Below, piece after piece: positions 59,405 through 64,000 of a stretch of 64,000 bases of DNA. Source of the DNA: Rhodamnia argentea (taxonomy: Eukaryota; Streptophyta; Magnoliopsida; Myrtales; Myrtaceae); contig NC_063158.1 of assembly GCF_020921035.1 (NCBI RefSeq), positions 6,244,001 to 6,308,000 on the forward strand, written 5' to 3'. Each line of letters begins with the position of its first letter. The first letter of the stretch is position 1. The notes beneath the pieces were generated by a model that ran no database searches, had not been told where the DNA came from, and saw only the letters and a program-made list of their open reading frames with translations. The translations under genes and the position numbers were made by a program.

Positions 59405-59565
59405 ATGAAGCAATTAGCTGATCAAGGAATTGAGTTGGTCTCTTTGTTGGGAATCAAGAGCGAGAGAGTGGTTATCTTGTTAGGTGAAGCTCTCGAGTAT
59501 TGATCGATGCACAGTGATTGACCAATATTTCAATACTCATCGCATGATCCATAAATAAAAAAAAA
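59405..59565. other. diverged fragment resembling the methyltransferase 3' flank
   Basis: GCAATTAGCTGATCAAGGAATTGA and the later CAATACTCATCGCATGATCCATAAA match 16888-16985 (CAATTGGCTGATCAAGGAG...CAATACTCATCCAACGATCAATAAA) in the same order. There is no trace of the coding region nearby. Confidence 0.5.
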
Positions 59566-61829
59566 AGAAGAAGCTAAAATTAGAATTAACATAATAAAAA
59601 ATACAAACTTAATTAGATTAAAAAATAAACTAAAAATTCCAAAAAAGGACGTATGTATCAGATGTCTTTTAAAACTTACAAAAAGTGCATTCTAAGTCCT
59701 AAAACTTGTCGGTTTGGTGCAATCGAATTTTTCCTTTTAACTCCGTTAATTTGGACTAATGGAAAATACTGACATTTTTTTTTAATATTTTCTCTCTCTT
59801 ACGTGGTAATGATGTGGTTAAAAAAAATGTTGTTTTTGTCCAAATTGGTGCCTGATTTCCAACGTTATCTTCTTTTTTAATATAATTTTTAGCATACTTA
59901 TACGTCTATTTTGAATAAAATATATTTTAAGCAATTAGAGTTGGAGCTCATTTTTAAATTTAAGTTTAAATTATCTTAATTTATGTTAACTTTTTTAAGT
60001 TTAGAAGTCCATGTGATTTTTTTTTTTTTGTCGATTTAGCACTTAAGTGATCCTGCGCAAACTTTTGGTATTAAAACGAGCGCCGTACATGACTTTTGGT
60101 ACTTCTAGTATTCATTTGCCCTAGAAATCCGATGTGGCCTTTTTTTTAATTAACATTTGAAGCCAATGTGGCTCGCCGAATGTCCAGTCAAAATCCAACA
60201 CATAAAACAACGTCGTTTAATTAATTTCTCGAGCCTTTTTTATTTATTTTATTTTGAGCAAAATTTATATTTTAAGATAGATAACATCTTGCCATGTCAT
60301 TTAATTTAGTTTAGCATTGCATATAGCTTAGTTTGCATTAAATAAGAGAAAACCCAAAAAAAAATCATGTTATGACTGGCTTGGCTTGCATTTCTTTCGT
60401 TGATGCAATTTATTTACTTTGATTATTGGGTGTTATTTCTTGATTGCGCCCCCGCATGAACATCTTCACATATACTATAATTAGGTCCTAGAATGAATTC
60501 AAACTACCCGTAAAACATCCTTTTCAACGATACTGATTTTTCAATGGTATCGACATGGCGTTAGAGAAATCTAACGTAACCAAATCCCCGAATTCACAAT
60601 CTTTTTTTCGTAAAAGTAGAATAATCCTCCAGTTATTTTACTTTGGTGTCTAATTGACCTACCATAAATTGAGTAATTGCGAGAAAATTGATTTGCAAGT
60701 TAACAACTTCAATTAAGTTGTGGTATGGCCTTGGGAGAATACGAGCTAGATTTAAAAACTTACTTATCTAATAGCTTAATTTTAGATCGCGACAACTAAC
60801 CACCATTTTTTTCCTCTACCACAGAATCGCCATTAGCCACAGAGAATACGGTGCCTCGACAATTCTCGATCACAGTAACATGAAGGCGAATTCCGATCGG
60901 GTAAATATCAATTCTCGTCTTGTTTCTTCTTCTTTTAAAAAACACATGTTATTTTTCTTTGCTATCACTTGCGTCCTTCATCACTAAAAGATTATGCCAG
61001 TTGATTATGGTTTTGACTATTTATGTTGTGTTTGGTTGTTAGGATATAAGTCATGATAGGATGTATCTTGTCCTTTGTTTAGTACCTATCTAGGAAATGA
61101 TAAAAGGGATATAACTCGAAATAAAAAAATCCTAAAAGAGGGGGTGAAATAGATCATGATAGAATTTCTCAAAAGAATAAACACGGGAAGAACCTGATTT
61201 TTCCACAACCTTGTTATTTAATTGTTTGTTTAGCATGATATGATATCACGTCTCTCATTCTTTTACCGCTTTAAAATTTTCAACATTCGAAAGTGGTCTC
61301 GACATGCTATGAAAAACTCGATGTTGATCCTCATTCTTTAACCTTTTGGATAACCTATATGAGTGCATCTTCAATTTGTGAAAAAAATGTCGAATAATTA
61401 GATTGTTCATCACTTGTCTACTCACTTGACAAGACAATGAGCAAGGTCAATGGAGATTCTCAAAAGATTGGACTCCAAATCAAGTCCAGCAATTCTACTA
61501 GTTCTATTCCGTCGATGTTGTGCTCGAATTTAGGTAATACAAACATCTGCTCAATAATAACTCACTTGTCAAAACTCATTATTGAATAGTTTCTAAAGCA
61601 TCCATGTTTCAACAAAATAGAATCGATCTCGGCCACATCTTGCCTTTATTTATCTGACTTTAAATCTGTAATTTACCAAATAGTAGATATGTAATGACAA
61701 AATCCTTGGATATCTTATCCTATCCTATTCAGTTCTATCTGACTAAAAATATGGATGACCAAAAGTAACCTTAGTGTCTTGGAGGTCTACGTAATATTAC
61801 GGATAATGAAGACTTTTTTCTTTGGCCAA
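59566..61829. other. AT-rich non-coding region with a repeat
   Basis: No gene is seen. Positions about 60280-60800 are a diverged relative of the AT-rich blocks of units A and B (GGTATCGACA(T/G)GGC, AGAATAATCCTCCA, GGGAGA(A/G)T(A/T)CGAGC). The stretch 59690-59800 looks like a MITE arm of the GTCCTAAAACTT type without a recognisable partner. Confidence 0.45.
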
Positions 61830-62210
61830 TGCATTATTAAAAAAGTGGGATGACATCTTTTGATGCAAATTTCATTGGTGAAACTGGCTAAATTAGAGGC
61901 TTGGGATATTATGACGGTCACAAAGTTCAGGATTCTCTGCACTTAACCAAGAAATGTTTGCCTACCTGTTCTAGGTTTAGTTGATGCGAACAAAAGGCGA
62001 TGATTTGTCGTAGCAATCAAAGATAATTACCAAAGCCCGATTAAAGAAAACATAACTTGGACATACTGATCAAAATCACGAGCTGATTATCGAGAGGCAT
62101 AATCTTTTCCTGTTCTAGGTTCAGTTTATACAGAGTGTAACTTTTTCGCTTTTTTCAATTTACATGTTAATCCTATTCTTTTGGCCAATTTAATATCTAG
62201 ATGAGGGTTA
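61830..62210 (+). repeat. orphan upstream module of the DUF295 gene (unit D)
   Basis: It matches the sequence immediately upstream of copies A (48195-48600) and B (57425-57840): GTGGGATGACATCTTTTGATGC, CTGGCTAAATTAG, CAATTTACATGTTAATCC. It stops before the gene, and no DUF295 coding sequence follows. Confidence 0.75.
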
Positions 62211-62743
62211 AAATGCAGTTTGAATGCTACCTAAGGAAAGAGAGAAAAAAAACATTACAATGATATTTTAAAATATCCACGTCAGCACCCAGCAGTGCCA
62301 TGTAGGACTGCCGTTGACCATGAAATCGATTTTCAGCCAAAATTGACCTGACGTAATTAATTGGCAAAACATTAAGACTGAATTTACCACAATGCAATAG
62401 ACTTAGGAATTTTCGGACAGTTTTCCCATTATTCTCGAGATATACCTTTCGATGACAGGCATTTATATCTGATGGGAACCATTCCCTATACCTACACATG
62501 TATGAATTGCGGAATAATATGCCCAAAATCAATATGTAACACTGATCAAAAGTGTACGTCGAGCAAGGAACAGAGCATCTTTTGTTTGACCATGCCGGAT
62601 GTGAATAAGGAAAGTCATCTGTAACACTTAATTTGAATGGAGTGGTTAAGAGATGATGGAAATGATTTGAAGTTATTACGAAAGAGAGGAAAAGAAAAGA
62701 AATTGAGAGCTTGAGTAAAATGCAGTTTGAATGCTACTTAAGG
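62211..62743. repeat. 30-bp direct repeat bracketing a MITE end
   Basis: TAAAATGCAGTTTGAATGCTAC(C/T)TAAGGAAA occurs at 62212-62240 and 62716-62744. Between them, up to about 62430, lies sequence ending in GGAATTTTCGGACAGTTTTCCC, the terminal repeat of the 7042-7644 MITE family. This is the junction between the orphan DUF295 module and the hydrolase pseudogene. Confidence 0.55.
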
Positions 62744-62834
62744 AAAAAGAATTGAATATGTATGTAAAATGGATTAGGTACATTTTATGATATCAAGAGA
62801 ACCTAATAAATATTATAAATATATTTTATACACA

Positions 62835-64000
62835 CATGACCCATTAATTGCAGTATTACAGAGGTCCCTCCCACCTCTCCTGTAAAAAGAACAGGACGAC
62901 CTTCTTTTGCCACCTTTACGGCATCAAACTTGCTTTCATCTTCACCTATCAATCTATAAGCAGACCGCTCTGATGAAGCACCCTATACATAAATGAAGCG
63001 ATCAGTCAAATGCATCAAATGCTTGTGGCAATTCTTCATTGCGCTAAATTACCTCATTCAATGACTAACTTCACTTCACCGGCAAGCAGAAACTGGCAAG
63101 CTTCAATCATAATCAATATGGAAAGGGGGTGAAATGTTTACCTGACAGTATATGGGCTCATTTAGAAGAGCATAAAGAGGATTTGTATCAAAACCCAACC
63201 AATTCTCAAACTGCACACATCTATTGACTAAGGTTGAGTTTGATGTATATTGTAACCCACCAACAAATCATGTAGACGCACGTCATTAGATCTTACAGTT
63301 TTCAAGAAGAAGTAACTGATTTGCTTCAATGCCTCAGGTACTAAAATAGGATCCCAAGCACTCTCAAGCCTGTGTTCAAGTCCACAAGAAAGGATGGTCA
63401 TTAGAACTTGAAAATCTGTCCTCTTACATAGTGCGATCGCTCGAAGCTAGCACTGAATCCTAAGCCAGAAAGACCGAGAGTTTGGAAACCCCTAGGCGTC
63501 AAGATGCCACCAGAAGGAAGAATCACCTGCAATTCAATAGAAACAAGAGAAATTAAGCACAAACGTTAACAGCACCAGAGTTCTGTCAATCTACTTGATA
63601 TCTCACCCTACCACCTTCACATTCTGCAAAGTACTTTGCAACTTCACGAACAACTTCTGCATCCTGACGATACCTCTTGGAGTACTTCTCACTTTGAATA
63701 GTAACCTGCTCCGAGCTTGCTTTATATACAGCATCTGCAGTGCATCCATTTGCAATGGGTGGAATTCCACCAGTTATAAGGACTTGTTTGAGTCCTGGAG
63801 GAGCAAAACTCAAATAAGTTACTGCACAAAAACCGCTGAAACTCTGCAAAAAGGAGAAGAGAGTCACTAAAACTAATCATGACACCAAACGTATGGGGGG
63901 ATAGAACAGAGGGAAACAAATTGAAGAACTGATTACATCTTGTTGGTAACGAACGAGAGTAAGCACGCGCATTTCAGCAATTCAGAAAGCAAAATTCTTG
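62835..64000 (-). pseudogene. inverted, 3'-truncated copy of the proline iminopeptidase-like gene
   Basis: Exons matching exons 4-8 of the gene at 819-4418 are present on the minus strand: 63843-63607, 63526-63428, 63369-63297, 63210-63142, 62982-62875. Introns are also similar, so this is a DNA-level duplication and not a retrocopy. Exon 5 is two bases shorter than its parent at the donor end (63428), which puts an immediate TGA in frame after joining to the next exon. Homology ends at about 62835, so the last two exons with the likely catalytic Asp and His are missing. Exons 1-3 would lie beyond the window. The nucleophile motif Ser-Phe is changed only slightly (SFSGF in place of SFGGF at the codon level near 63835 is possible; the frame reads SFSGF). 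Confidence 0.85.

Overview
This is a nuclear window from a flowering plant. The evidence is U2-type introns, a plant tRNA-Ala, a WRKY factor, an ATL RING-H2 ligase, LEA proteins, a chromovirus LTR element and many MITEs. The pyrimidine-armed foldback MITEs with GC-rich cores suggest a woody eudicot, possibly Myrtales, but I hold that loosely.

Left third (1-16.9 kb) is the gene-bearing part, all on the + strand. It holds a ten-exon proline-iminopeptidase-like hydrolase (819-4418, with a GC-AG intron), a group IIc WRKY factor (5946-8250), a LEA14-type dessication protein with ABRE/DRE/TATA signals (9336-9920), tRNA-Ala(AGC) (11778-11850), an NHL/LEA_2 membrane protein with two W-boxes upstream (12245-12895), an ATL67-like RING-H2 ligase (13241-13852) and an At1g29790-like methyltransferase (15346-16755). 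MITEs sit between and inside these genes. Two of them lie in the WRKY intron, one being a complete 603-bp foldback with a 9-bp target duplication.

Middle (17-45.9 kb) has no intact host gene that I can recognise. It holds a 2 x 608 bp tandem repeat, a duplicated promoter-like segment whose two copies form a filled/empty pair for a 920-bp Mutator-type insertion, a 48-nt scrap of 18S rRNA, a Copia fossil, and the largest structure in the window: a palindrome with arms of about 3 kb meeting at about 38,185. Its left arm is split by a Ty3/Gypsy chromovirus whose parts lie in circularly permuted order around a single LTR. A 75-bp minisatellite abuts the right arm.

Right third (45.9-64 kb) is a segmental duplication nest around an intronless DUF295 (KIB-type beta-propeller) gene. 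It holds two intact 315-codon copies (48689-49636 and 57930-58877), one 5'-truncated pseudogene (51412-51863) and an orphan upstream module (61830-62210). At the right edge is an inverted, 3'-truncated pseudogene copy of the hydrolase that opens the window.

The stress-type genes on the left (WRKY, LEA14, NHL, ATL) share a theme, but nothing shows that they act as one unit. The right two thirds is mainly a record of duplication and element insertion.
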